Shown piece by piece: positions 15,071 to 22,568 of a stretch of 27,200 nucleotides of DNA. Position 1 is the stretch's first letter. Each line of letters opens with the position of its first letter. The stretch comes from a virus: positions 1-27,200 of the IMG/VR virus record IMGVR_UViG_3300042894_005581; one strand, given 5' to 3'. The translations under genes and the position numbers were made by a program. The notes beneath the pieces are model-generated. The model was given only the letters and a program-made list of their open reading frames with translations, searched no databases and was not told the origin of the DNA.

Positions 15071-15331
15071 ATGAGCAACATTCCTACCTCGGCTGAAGAC
15101 CGCAAAGCCATCCTCACCGCCCTCGATCAAATCTCCGAAGCTATGTCGGAGATGCAAACACAAAAGGAGCAGATTCGTGAGATTCTAAAAGCACTGGAAG
15201 ACAAATACAAACTTCCAACCAAGACATTCCGTAAGGTCGCAATGATGTACCACAAACAGAATGTGGTTGAGTTTGAAAATGAAACATCTGAGATTAAAGA
15301 GGTTTACAAGACCATTGTCACTGGTGTATAA
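15071..15331 (+). CDS. dsbA: DsbA-like double-stranded DNA-binding protein
   Basis: An 86-residue helical protein. The C-terminal half TFRKVAMMYHKQNVVEFENE then EIKEVYKTI parallels T4 DsbA as I recall it (MFNRLLALYHKDNRDVFEAETEEVVELYDTVF). T4 DsbA binds near late promoters and aids late transcription. The N-terminal half is a heptad-like helix (ILTALDQISEAMSEMQTQKE). The start at 15071 is preferred over an in-frame start at 15032, which would lie inside the upstream hairpin. Here the gene lies between the clamp and the clamp loader rather than next to gene 33 as in T4. Its last codons carry the gp44 promoter. Confidence 0.6.
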   Translation: MSNIPTSAEDRKAILTALDQISEAMSEMQTQKEQIREILKALEDKYKLPTKTFRKVAMMYHKQNVVEFENETSEIKEVYKTIVTGV

Positions 15332-15332
15332 T
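15303..15332 (+). promoter_or_regulatory. Sigma70-like promoter abutting gp44
   Basis: TTTACA (15303-15308), 18-base spacer, consensus TATAAT (15327-15332), lying over the 3' end of the DsbA-like gene. The -10 ends eight bases before the gp44 ATG, so transcription should start at or within a base or two of it. No Shine-Dalgarno site is present. Confidence 0.7.
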
Positions 15333-15340
15333 AGACCCCT

Positions 15341-16288
15341 ATGTCAAACTCTAATGAATTCCTGTGGGTTGAAAAATACCGCCCACAAAAACTGGACGAC
15401 TGTATCCTTCCAGAGGGTCTTCTAAAGACCTTCAAGAGCATCGTTGAGTCTGGTGAGATGCAGAACATGCTGCTCACTGGTACCGCGGGTCTTGGTAAAA
15501 CAACTGTTGCACGCGCAATGTGTAACATGCTTGACCTCGACTACATGATCATTAACGGCTCGGAAGAATCCGGCATTGATGTTCTCCGTACCAAGATTCG
15601 CCAGTTTGCGTCATCGGTGTCCTTACAGTCCAGAGGTCCCAAGGTCATTATCCTGGATGAAGCAGACTACCTGAATCCATCTTCCACGCAGCCCGCGCTC
15701 CGTGGCTTCATTGAGGAATTCAGCAACAACTGCCGGTTCATTCTCACGTGTAACTTTAAGAATCGCGTCATCGAACCACTTCATTCCCGTTGTGCCGTAA
15801 TTGAATTCAATACTTCCAAGAAACAAATGGCATCACTTGCCAATGCTTTCTTAAAACGTCTTGAATTCATCCTCAAGGAAGAAGGTATTCAATACGAGCA
15901 GTCGGTTGTTGCCGAACTCATCCTCCGCTTTGCTCCCGATTGGCGCAGAGTGCTGAATGAGTGCCAACGCTATTCGGTTTCTGGTAAAATTGACAAGGGT
16001 ATCCTTGCAAACCTTTCGGACGCCAACATCACTCTGCTGATCAAGGCTCTCAAGGACAAGGACTTCAAGGCTGGTCGTGCATGGGTGGTCAACAACATTG
16101 ACTGTGAGCCTGCGGCAATCTTCCGCAAGATTTACGACAATATGACCGAGCATGCCAATCCCGACAGCATACCCAACATCGTGGTCATTCTTGCCAATTA
16201 CCAATACAAAGATGCCTTTGTTGCCGACCATGAGCTAAACCTCGTGGCGTGCATTACCGAACTCATGGCGTGCGCCGAATGGAAGTAA
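15341..16288 (+). CDS. 44: Clamp loader large subunit gp44
   Basis: AAA+ ATPase that, with gp62, opens the gp45 ring and loads it on primer-template junctions. Motifs: N-terminal WVEKYRPQKLDD, Walker A GTAGLGKT (47-54), Walker B IILDEADYL with the DEAD box (106-109), sensor 1 ILTCNFKNR, and the SRC motif HSRC (arginine finger R150). Length 315 versus 319 in T4. The next gene, gp62, starts four bases after its stop. Confidence 0.97.
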   Translation: MSNSNEFLWVEKYRPQKLDDCILPEGLLKTFKSIVESGEMQNMLLTGTAGLGKTTVARAMCNMLDLDYMIINGSEESGIDVLRTKIRQFASSVSLQSRGPKVIILDEADYLNPSSTQPALRGFIEEFSNNCRFILTCNFKNRVIEPLHSRCAVIEFNTSKKQMASLANAFLKRLEFILKEEGIQYEQSVVAELILRFAPDWRRVLNECQRYSVSGKIDKGILANLSDANITLLIKALKDKDFKAGRAWVVNNIDCEPAAIFRKIYDNMTEHANPDSIPNIVVILANYQYKDAFVADHELNLVACITELMACAEWK

Positions 16289-16292
16289 TACC

Positions 16293-16688
16293 ATGAACCC
16301 ATTTGAATACCTCAATTCCATCAACATGACCAAGACTAATATCATGGTCGACGACATTGCCGAAAAGCAATACGTTCCGTTCATGGTCAATAGAGGTCTT
16401 TCATACTTTCCAGACACGGTTGGTTTTGCGAATGAGATGAACCAAAACCACCATCTGGACAAGAGGCTCCAATACGAGTATCTTATAAATATAGTTAGTA
16501 GGAATAAACGATTCAGCAAATGGCTAAAACCAACTGAGTCGGAAGACCTCTTGATTGTTAAAGAACATTATGGATATAGTAATGAAAAGGCTAGATCCGC
16601 TTTGACGATTTTGAGTTCCGAACAACTAAACGAACTTAAACAAAAACATTTTAAAGGTGGACGCTCAACAAACAAATCAAAGCCTTGA
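16293..16688 (+). CDS. 62: Clamp loader small subunit gp62
   Basis: Non-ATPase subunit of the clamp loader, in the invariant position after gp44. The 131-residue protein has the short form usual in T4-like marine phages (T4 gp62 is 187): MNPFEYLNSINMTK, VNRGLSYFPDTVGFANEMNQ, and RFSKWLKP are characteristic, and the C-terminus GYSNEKARSALTILSSEQLN is helical. The 3' part, from about 16480, is noticeably AT-richer, with ATA/AGT/AGG codons, and includes an exact TATAAATA at 16484-16491. The stop overlaps the regA reading frame if the GTG start is used. Confidence 0.9.
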   Translation: MNPFEYLNSINMTKTNIMVDDIAEKQYVPFMVNRGLSYFPDTVGFANEMNQNHHLDKRLQYEYLINIVSRNKRFSKWLKPTESEDLLIVKEHYGYSNEKARSALTILSSEQLNELKQKHFKGGRSTNKSKP

Positions 16689-17121
16689 ACCTATCCCGGG
16701 TATCGTCGTGGACGAAACTCCCGTGGCATGGATTCCTGCTATGATGCTTGAGATTACCTTGAATGAACCGGATGATTTCCTTAAGGTTCGTGAGACACTT
16801 ACTCGCATCGGTGTCGCTTCTCGAAAGTCTTCCAACAAGCTATACCAATCCTGCCATATCCTACACAAGCAGGGTCGCTATTTCATCGTACATTTCAAAG
16901 AGCTGTTTCTCCTTGATGGCAAGCCTTCCAATCTGAATGTAAATGATTTACAAAGACGGAATACCATTGCCACCCTTCTTTCCGATTGGGGTCTGGTTAC
17001 CATTGTAAATGCAGAACAAGCCAAGGATAAGGCTCCACTGAGACAGATTAAGATCATTCCGTACCGCGATAAAGGTAATTGGGAATTGCTCCCAAAGTAC
17101 AATATCGGTAACACGAAGTGA
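16657..17121 (+). CDS. regA: Translational repressor RegA
   Basis: RNA-binding protein that blocks translation of early phage mRNAs, classically including gp44/45 messages. From residue 30 it aligns closely with T4 RegA: MLEITLNEPDDFLKVRETLT, SCHILHKQGRYFIVHFKEL, RRNTIATLLSDWGL, and PKYNIGN at the end. T4 RegA is 122 residues and begins at the equivalent of the ATG at 16744. An open frame extends upstream to a GTG at 16657, overlapping gp62 by 32 bases; the intervening codons look coding (C-ending), so a ~29-residue extension is possible. Neither start has a good Shine-Dalgarno site. The family identity is secure, the start is not. Confidence 0.93.
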   Translation: MDAQQTNQSLEPIPGIVVDETPVAWIPAMMLEITLNEPDDFLKVRETLTRIGVASRKSSNKLYQSCHILHKQGRYFIVHFKELFLLDGKPSNLNVNDLQRRNTIATLLSDWGLVTIVNAEQAKDKAPLRQIKIIPYRDKGNWELLPKYNIGNTK

Positions 17122-17129
17122 TATAAATA
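17122..17129 (+). promoter_or_regulatory. T4-type late promoter TATAAATA upstream of hsp20
   Basis: Exact late octamer beginning at the base after the regA stop codon. Transcription would start about 17135, giving a leader of about 83 bases to the hsp20 ATG. That leader can form a short hairpin, TTGCTG (17133-17138) with CAGCAA (17148-17153), and carries GGAGG at 17204-17208. Confidence 0.8.
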
Positions 17130-17217
17130 AGTTTGCTGGCACAACGTCAGCAACCGATGATGCCCAACTGGGGTTGTCGGAGATTACATAACCTTGCATA
17201 ACTGGAGGTAAAATAAC

Positions 17218-17637
17218 ATGTCAGGAAATACATACACGTTCCCACGGTCGGCCTTTGTAGGCTTCGACCATCTCTTCAACGAGCTCAACAGAGTCTCCTT
17301 AAGAGAGGATACATACCCACCGCATAATGTCGTTTTCATTGATGACGACAATTTCTTGGTGGAAATCGCCGTTGCAGGATTCTCTAAGGAGAACCTCGAC
17401 ATTCAGTTAAAGGATTCTATCCTTACTGTTAGCGGCGAAATGGAAGATGACCGCATCTATAACCATAAGGGCATTTCGACCCGTAAGTTCACCAGAACTT
17501 TTACGCTGTCGGAACATGTTCAGGTAAAAGGTGCCGACCTTAAGAATGGAATCCTTTCGATTCCGCTCACCAAGGTTGTTCCAGAATCAGAACGCCCAAA
17601 GAAGATTGAGATTGGCTCAACCTTCATTCAAGACTAA
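17218..17637 (+). CDS. hsp20: Small heat-shock protein, Hsp20 / alpha-crystallin family
   Basis: ATP-independent chaperone that holds unfolded proteins. The 139-residue protein has the alpha-crystallin domain at about 38-130: VEIAVAGFSKENLDIQLKDS with ILTVSGE, the strand TRKFTRTFTLSEHVQVKGAD, and the NGILSIPLTK region with the conserved I-x-I-like ILSI. Small Hsp20s are common in T4-like cyanophages. A GGAGG Shine-Dalgarno site ten bases upstream fixes the start. It has its own exact late promoter and a perfect terminator, so it is a single-gene late unit in the middle of replication genes; a role in late-stage protein folding or assembly is inferred from that timing. Confidence 0.93.
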   Translation: MSGNTYTFPRSAFVGFDHLFNELNRVSLREDTYPPHNVVFIDDDNFLVEIAVAGFSKENLDIQLKDSILTVSGEMEDDRIYNHKGISTRKFTRTFTLSEHVQVKGADLKNGILSIPLTKVVPESERPKKIEIGSTFIQD

Positions 17638-17657
17638 TTAACTTTTAGTTCTTGTGC

Positions 17658-17689
17658 GAGTGGTGACTTTTACGGTCACCACTCTTTTG
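17658..17689 (+). terminator. Intrinsic terminator after hsp20
   Basis: Perfect 10-bp stem GAGTGGTGAC (17658-17667) / GTCACCACTC (17675-17684), 7-base loop, then TTTTGTT. The T run overlaps the extended -35 region of the next promoter. Confidence 0.88.
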
Positions 17690-17692
17690 TTA

Positions 17693-17719
17693 TTTACATA
17701 CCGACAACCTTTGTATAGG
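17693..17719 (+). promoter_or_regulatory. Sigma70-like promoter abutting the primase-like gene
   Basis: TTTTGTTA then TTTACA (17693-17698), 15-base spacer, TATAGG (17714-17719); TAGGAT at 17716-17721 gives a 17-base spacer. The first choice ends eight bases before the GTG start at 17728, so a leaderless transcript is predicted. Confidence 0.65.
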
Positions 17720-17727
17720 ATTGTACA

Positions 17728-18678
17728 GTGAATTATTCCCTTACAGTATTCGACTCCATCTTTGATAATAAGACGGACAAGAAAGTCACCGTGGCTTCAT
17801 GGGAGGACTTTGAAAAACTTATGTTCCAACTCTCCAAACTTCCTGGTTACAAAGCCAAGAAGGGAGAGAAAAAGAAATCATCATCATTGATTTCTCCCGC
17901 AATTTATACCGAAGGCGCCACACGTGCAAATGCAAATGTAACTGGTTGGGGTGGTTGGGCTGCACTTGATGTTGATGAATATGATTGTTCGTTTGAGGAA
18001 GCAGCCGGGCGCTATGTGAAGTACCGTCATATCTGTTATTCAACTGCGTCATCACGCCCGGAGAAAAAGAAGTTCCGAGTGGTGTTCCAATTAAACAAGA
18101 TTGTTCCTGCCGATAAGATTCGGCATTTCTGGTACGCCTTGAACAAGCACTTTGGTTCCATCGGCGATGAACAGACCAAAGACCTAAGCCGAATGTACTA
18201 TGTTCCGGCTCAGTATCCGGATGCCGATAATTTTATCCTCGTGCATTCGGGAGAGATTATGGACCCCGATGCAATCATGGCGCAGCATCCATATTCCGAG
18301 AAGCCATCCATAACTCTTATGGACAAGTTTCCCGCGGCAATCCAAGCGGAGATTCTAAAGCATCGTAAGGAACAAGCCAACAACAATACAATCACTTGGA
18401 ACTCCTACCTCGATTGTCCGTTTGTAAACAAAGCACTCATTAAGGAATACAAATCAATTTCATCTATAGATGGTTCAGGAAGATACCGAATGATCTATAA
18501 GATTATGTCCAGCATTGCGTGTAATGCGGTAAAGAAACGCTATCCCATCACCGGTATGCAGATTGCAGAGATGGTAAGGGATTTGGATAGGGATACAGCA
18601 AGAATCTACCAGAAACGCCCTCTACACACGGAAGCAGATAGAGCGATTGAGTTTGCCTACAAATCCGTCACTTTTTGA
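17728..18678 (+). CDS. Putative archaeo-eukaryotic-primase-like protein
   Basis: A 316-residue protein that I do not recognise as a named T4 gene. Residues about 75-165 resemble primase-polymerase (AEP) domains of plasmids and phages: a strand with two acidic residues, WAALDVDEYD (D81, D83), then YSTASSRPEKKKFRVVFQL (S105, R117), and a distal KDLSRMYYVP (D152, R155), matching the usual 'hhhDhD ... YST.SS.pekp+.Rvvh.l ... D..R..ylP' layout. The C-terminal half looks helical. Adjacency to DNA polymerase supports a replication role. The start is GTG at 17728; no ATG gives a complete N-terminus, and the promoter is directly upstream. Alternative: an AEP-fold protein without primase activity. Confidence 0.5.
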   Translation: MNYSLTVFDSIFDNKTDKKVTVASWEDFEKLMFQLSKLPGYKAKKGEKKKSSSLISPAIYTEGATRANANVTGWGGWAALDVDEYDCSFEEAAGRYVKYRHICYSTASSRPEKKKFRVVFQLNKIVPADKIRHFWYALNKHFGSIGDEQTKDLSRMYYVPAQYPDADNFILVHSGEIMDPDAIMAQHPYSEKPSITLMDKFPAAIQAEILKHRKEQANNNTITWNSYLDCPFVNKALIKEYKSISSIDGSGRYRMIYKIMSSIACNAVKKRYPITGMQIAEMVRDLDRDTARIYQKRPLHTEADRAIEFAYKSVTF

Positions 18679-18705
18679 TTTACAACCATCGGCGGTTGGT
18701 ATAGT
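18679..18705 (+). promoter_or_regulatory. Sigma70-like promoter abutting gp43
   Basis: TTTACA (18679-18684), 15-base spacer, TATAGT (18700-18705). The spacer contains a small inverted repeat, CAACC (18683-18687) and GGTTG (18694-18698). The -10 ends eight bases before the polymerase ATG at 18714; a leaderless transcript is predicted. Confidence 0.65.
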
Positions 18706-18713
18706 GTTATTGA

Positions 18714-21320
18714 ATGGAATTTTACACAAACGTCCAAACCTACGGCGACCATATTCTCTATCGCGGCTATCGTGATGGGCTCCGGGTAAAGGACAGGGTC
18801 AATTTTAAGCCCACATTGTTTCTCGGCGTCGATGAGGCACAGTCGCCTTACATGTCGCTTACCGATGTTCCGGTGAAGCCAAATGTTTTTGGTTCTCTAA
18901 ATGATGCCAAGGAGTTTGTGGAAATGTATTCCCACACCGGTAAGGTGTATGGTAATACCCGTTGGGTCACCAACTTCATTCAGAATCAATTTCCCGATGA
19001 AATCCAATTCAACCGCGACATGGTAAATGTGGCGTCATTGGACATTGAAGTGCATTCGGATGAAGGCTTTCCCGACCCCGACCGCGCCGAATATCCTATT
19101 ACCGTCATTACGGTCAAAAACAATCACTCCGACATGTTCAACGTGTGGGGTGTAAAAGCATTCGACCCCGACCAATCTATTTTTGCCGGCAAGGTTGCTT
19201 ACACGCAGTATCGTAGCGAGGAAGAAATGCTTCAGGGCTTCCTCGACTGGTGGTCAAACACCCAAAACATGCCCGACATTCTCACGGGCTGGAACTCTAG
19301 ATTCTTTGACGTTCCCTACATCATCAACCGTATCGTAAAACTACTTGGCGAAAAGACCTGCACGAAGCTATCTCCATGGCCAACAATCAAGGGTTGCATT
19401 CGTCAGAAAAATGTAACGATTATGGGTCAGACGAAACTGTCCTATGAAATCGTTGGCATCTCTCAGCTCGACTATCTCGACCTCTTCCGTAAATTCACCT
19501 TGAACACCTACGGCAATCAGGAGTCCTATAAACTCGGACACATTGCCCATATCGTGCTGAATGAGACAAAACTGTCCTATGCCGAATACGGAAGCCTCGG
19601 CGGTCTCTACAAAAACAACTTTCAAAAGTATGTCGATTACAACATCAAGGACGTTGAACTTCTGGAACGCCTCGAGGATAAACTTGGTCTCATCACTTTG
19701 GTTCTTACACTTTCCTACATCGGTGGCGTAAACTATACCGACACCCTTGGTACCACTGCCATTTGGGAATCCATTATCTACCGTGATCTAATGTCACGCA
19801 AGATCATCCCTACCGTCACGCCGATTCGTCCAAGCTACGAATATACCATCATCGGTTCCAAGACCGACGAGGAGAAAGCCCTTGCCGAAGAAGGCGATGA
19901 ACCTGGTTCCTTTGCCGGTGGTTATGTAAAGGATCCTAAGGTTGGCTTTCATGATTGGGTATGTTCATTCGACTTGAACTCTCTGTATCCCAATCTCATT
20001 ATTCAATACAACATGTCGCCGGAGACCATTCTACCGGTTCAGATGCAGGGAGTCCATCCCGACAAACTTCTTGCCGGAAACATCCCGCAACCTGAAATTG
20101 AAAATGCCATTGTTGCGTCCAATGGTGTGCTGTTCGACCCCAACCGCAAGGGTATCATTCCAGAAATCATCAAGGGCATTTACGACAAACGTGTTGTCCT
20201 TAAGAAGGACATGATCGCGGAGAAGAAGAAACTTGAGAAAACCGACAAGTCCGACAAGGTTGCTAGGTTCAAGGTTGAACGTGAAATCAGTCGCCTTGAG
20301 AATCATCAGGTCGCTCTTAAAATTCTTCTGAACTCACTTTACGGTGCTCTTGGTAACAAACACTTTCATTACTTTGATGTCCGTGTTGCCGAGGGTACCA
20401 CTCTGTCGGGTCAGACTGCAATCCGTTGGGCAGAAATGAATGTGAACAAGTACCTTAACGGCGTCCTCAAAACTAAGGACATTGATTATGTAATTGCCAT
20501 TGACACCGACTCGGTGTATGTCACAATGAAACCCATTGTCGACATGTTCAAGCCCAACAACCCCGTGAAATTCTTGGATGAATTCTGCTCGAAAGCCATT
20601 GAGCCCGTGTTCAAGGATGCGTATGAAAAACTTGCCAAGAATGTAGGTTGCCCTGATAACCGCATGATCATGAAACGTGAGGCAATTGCCGACCGTGGTA
20701 TCTGGACCGCCAAGAAGCGTTACATCCTAAATGTCCACAACAATGAGGGCGTTCAGTATGCCGAACCCAAAATCAAGGTGATGGGTATTGAAGCCGTGAA
20801 GTCATCGACTCCGGAAATCTGTCGTGATGAAATGAAACGGATGTTCAAAATCATCCTGACCAAAACGGAAGCCGAAGCGCAGGCTGAAATCAAAGCCTTC
20901 CGCGACAAATTCAAGACACTCGACCCCGTAAACATTGCGTTTCCCCGCGGTACCAAGGACATCTCCAGCTATCGTAGTTCAAATACCATCTACAAGAAAG
21001 GTACTGGCGGCACTACGCCTATTCACGTCCGCGGTTGTCTTCTGTTCAATCATCATCTCAAGATGAAGAACCTTCTAAATAAGTACGAAACAATCAAGAA
21101 TGGCGAGAAAATCAAATTCATTTATCTTCGTACACCCAATGCAATCAATGAGAATGTCATTTCATTCATCGACGTGATTCCCAAGGAATTCAACCTCCAC
21201 AATCATATTGACTTTGACAAACAATTTGAAAAGACCTACCTCGACCCGATCAAAATCATTTTTGAAGCAATCGGCTGGAAGTGCGAGGAGACCTCATCGC
21301 TTGAAAACTTCTTTTCTTGA
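18714..21320 (+). CDS. 43: Family B DNA polymerase gp43
   Basis: Replicative polymerase with 3'-5' proofreading. Exonuclease motifs: ExoI SLDIEVHSDE (D110, E112), ExoII TGWNSRFFDVPY (D199), ExoIII YNIKDVELL (D313). Polymerase motifs: motif A SFDLNSLYPNL (D420), motif B KILLNSLYGALGN, motif C AIDTDSVYV (D597, D599), and the KKRY motif. The C-terminus SSLENFFS resembles the T4 gp43 clamp-binding tail (SLDMFDF). Length 868 versus 898 in T4, in one piece, with no intron or split. No Shine-Dalgarno site precedes the ATG; the promoter lies immediately upstream. A CCTTCTAAATAAG sequence at 21071-21083 recurs just before the next gene. Confidence 0.98.
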   Translation: MEFYTNVQTYGDHILYRGYRDGLRVKDRVNFKPTLFLGVDEAQSPYMSLTDVPVKPNVFGSLNDAKEFVEMYSHTGKVYGNTRWVTNFIQNQFPDEIQFNRDMVNVASLDIEVHSDEGFPDPDRAEYPITVITVKNNHSDMFNVWGVKAFDPDQSIFAGKVAYTQYRSEEEMLQGFLDWWSNTQNMPDILTGWNSRFFDVPYIINRIVKLLGEKTCTKLSPWPTIKGCIRQKNVTIMGQTKLSYEIVGISQLDYLDLFRKFTLNTYGNQESYKLGHIAHIVLNETKLSYAEYGSLGGLYKNNFQKYVDYNIKDVELLERLEDKLGLITLVLTLSYIGGVNYTDTLGTTAIWESIIYRDLMSRKIIPTVTPIRPSYEYTIIGSKTDEEKALAEEGDEPGSFAGGYVKDPKVGFHDWVCSFDLNSLYPNLIIQYNMSPETILPVQMQGVHPDKLLAGNIPQPEIENAIVASNGVLFDPNRKGIIPEIIKGIYDKRVVLKKDMIAEKKKLEKTDKSDKVARFKVEREISRLENHQVALKILLNSLYGALGNKHFHYFDVRVAEGTTLSGQTAIRWAEMNVNKYLNGVLKTKDIDYVIAIDTDSVYVTMKPIVDMFKPNNPVKFLDEFCSKAIEPVFKDAYEKLAKNVGCPDNRMIMKREAIADRGIWTAKKRYILNVHNNEGVQYAEPKIKVMGIEAVKSSTPEICRDEMKRMFKIILTKTEAEAQAEIKAFRDKFKTLDPVNIAFPRGTKDISSYRSSNTIYKKGTGGTTPIHVRGCLLFNHHLKMKNLLNKYETIKNGEKIKFIYLRTPNAINENVISFIDVIPKEFNLHNHIDFDKQFEKTYLDPIKIIFEAIGWKCEETSSLENFFS

Positions 21321-21348
21321 TTTACATCTGCACCATATTGTGTAATAA
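21321..21348 (+). promoter_or_regulatory. Sigma70-like promoter of the glycosyltransferase gene
   Basis: TTTACA (21321-21326) begins at the base after the gp43 stop codon, 16-base spacer, TAATAA (21343-21348) in the context TGTAATAAT. The predicted leader is about 13 bases without a Shine-Dalgarno site. Confidence 0.6.
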
Positions 21349-21356
21349 TCTATCCT

Positions 21357-21364
21357 TCTAAATA
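21357..21364 (+). promoter_or_regulatory. Weak late-promoter-like TCTAAATA
   Basis: TCTAAATA ends four bases before the ATG at 21369, nearly the geometry of the exact late octamers before gp3 and the NUMOD3 gene. It has one mismatch (C for A), a form reported for cyanophage late promoters (CTAAATA), so support is moderate at best. Confidence 0.35.
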
Positions 21365-21368
21365 AGAC

Positions 21369-22256
21369 ATGAATCCAAAATATCCAATATACATCATTTC
21401 TAAAGGTCGTTGGGAGTCTCGGCTCACTGTTCGTTCTTTGGATTTAATTAATGTTCCATACCGCGTGGTCATTGAACCACAGGAGTATGATAAGTATGCT
21501 GCCGTCATCGACCCGAAAAAGTTAATCGTGACGCCATTCAAGAATCTGGGTCAGGGAAGTATTCCCGTCCGTAATTTTGTGTGGGAGCACTCAATCAATG
21601 AAGGTCATAAACGCCACTGGGTCGTGGATGACAACATTGCGCATTTCTACCGCATCAACAACAATCTGAAGATTCGTGTGAACGACGGTACCATCTTCCG
21701 TTGCTGTGAAGACTTTACCGACCGTTTTGAGAATGTAAAGATGTCGGGAATGAACTATGCCTTCTTCTGTCCGGCTGGTTTATACCGTCCGCCGTACTAT
21801 TTGAACACTCGCATTTACAGTTGCATCCTTTTAGATAATTCACTTGATATGCGTTGGCGCGGTCGCTTCAATGAGGATACCGACATCAGTATTCGCATCA
21901 TGAAAGCAGGTTACTGCACAATTCTCTTCAATGCATTTACCTGTGGTAAGGCGGCGACACTCACGATGAAGGGTGGTAATACGGATGAGCTATATAAAGC
22001 TGCCAATGATAACCGTCTCTCCTTTGCTCAATCTCTACACGCTCAACACCCCGACGTTGTTCAAATTATCAAACGCTGGGGTCGTTGGCACCACCTTGTC
22101 GACTATACCGTATTTGAAAAGAATCATCTCATCCTCAAGAATGATCTTAACATTCCTAAGGGCACCAACGAATATGGTATGGTTCTAAAAAAGATGCCAC
22201 CAAAAGTAGATGCCGAACTCGACAACCCAGAATTAATCCAACACGAAAATGAATAA
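21369..22256 (+). CDS. TET-associated-type glycosyltransferase (GREB1-like)
   Basis: A 295-residue protein resembling the GT-A-fold glycosyltransferases found with TET/JBP dioxygenases in phages, which decorate hydroxymethyl-cytosines. The start PIYIISKGRWESRLTVRSLD and then YRVVIEPQEYDKY are the family's opening pattern; GQGSIPVRNFVWEHSINEGH and HWVVDDNIAHFYRIN follow, with DD as the probable metal/sugar-nucleotide site, then RWRGRFNEDTDISIRIMKAG (residues about 157-176) with a second acidic cluster. The Trp/Glu/Asp pattern is intact, so it looks functional. No TET dioxygenase or methyltransferase is in this window. It may modify phage DNA bases to evade host nucleases (inference from the family). 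It overlaps the next gene by eight bases. Confidence 0.75.
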   Translation: MNPKYPIYIISKGRWESRLTVRSLDLINVPYRVVIEPQEYDKYAAVIDPKKLIVTPFKNLGQGSIPVRNFVWEHSINEGHKRHWVVDDNIAHFYRINNNLKIRVNDGTIFRCCEDFTDRFENVKMSGMNYAFFCPAGLYRPPYYLNTRIYSCILLDNSLDMRWRGRFNEDTDISIRIMKAGYCTILFNAFTCGKAATLTMKGGNTDELYKAANDNRLSFAQSLHAQHPDVVQIIKRWGRWHHLVDYTVFEKNHLILKNDLNIPKGTNEYGMVLKKMPPKVDAELDNPELIQHENE

Positions 22257-22566
22257 CAAAAAAGTCCTCAAGAAAGAACTCAAAACGCCGGAGCACAACC
22301 TATTCTCGCTCTCGGGTCAAGAAGAAGCTACAACCCCATATCTTTGGGACAGTATGCCAGAATACAATCAGATCAATGAAAAGAGCTATGCCTGCTTCAA
22401 TGTTCGCGTTGAATCACAGGAAGACCTCGACAAGGTTGCTCAACTTCTTGGTCAGCCCATCACCGTCAAGACTCGGGCAATTCGTTACCCCGCCCGCGAC
22501 CGTTTCCGTAATACATTGCTCCGTTGGGTCACGGAAGAAAATACCGAACAAAAACCGACCGAATAA
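22249..22566 (+). CDS. Conserved small phage protein, unknown function
   Basis: A 105-residue protein overlapping the glycosyltransferase by eight bases, so likely co-translated. The core CFNVRVESQEDLDKVAQLLG followed by QPITVKTRAIRYPARDRFR fits a small family widespread in phages ('Y.V+FE..ED...F..LIGQ.I..KTKSIWYP') whose function I do not know. The 'VRVES.EDL..V' segment suggests a ferredoxin-like alpha/beta fold. Tight coupling suggests it may act with the glycosyltransferase, but similar proteins occur in other contexts too. A promoter for uvsX lies directly after its stop codon. Confidence 0.6.
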   Translation: MNNKKVLKKELKTPEHNLFSLSGQEEATTPYLWDSMPEYNQINEKSYACFNVRVESQEDLDKVAQLLGQPITVKTRAIRYPARDRFRNTLLRWVTEENTEQKPTE

Positions 22567-22568
22567 GG

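Noticed and set aside
17154-17192. A second hairpin in the hsp20 leader (CCGA/TCGG with CAAC/GTTG)
   Set aside because: It needs a seven-base bulge and only four-base stems, so it is not distinguishable from chance.
18714-21320. Intron, intein or split gene in DNA polymerase, as seen in some T4-like phages
   Set aside because: All exonuclease and polymerase motifs are in one uninterrupted frame with normal spacing.
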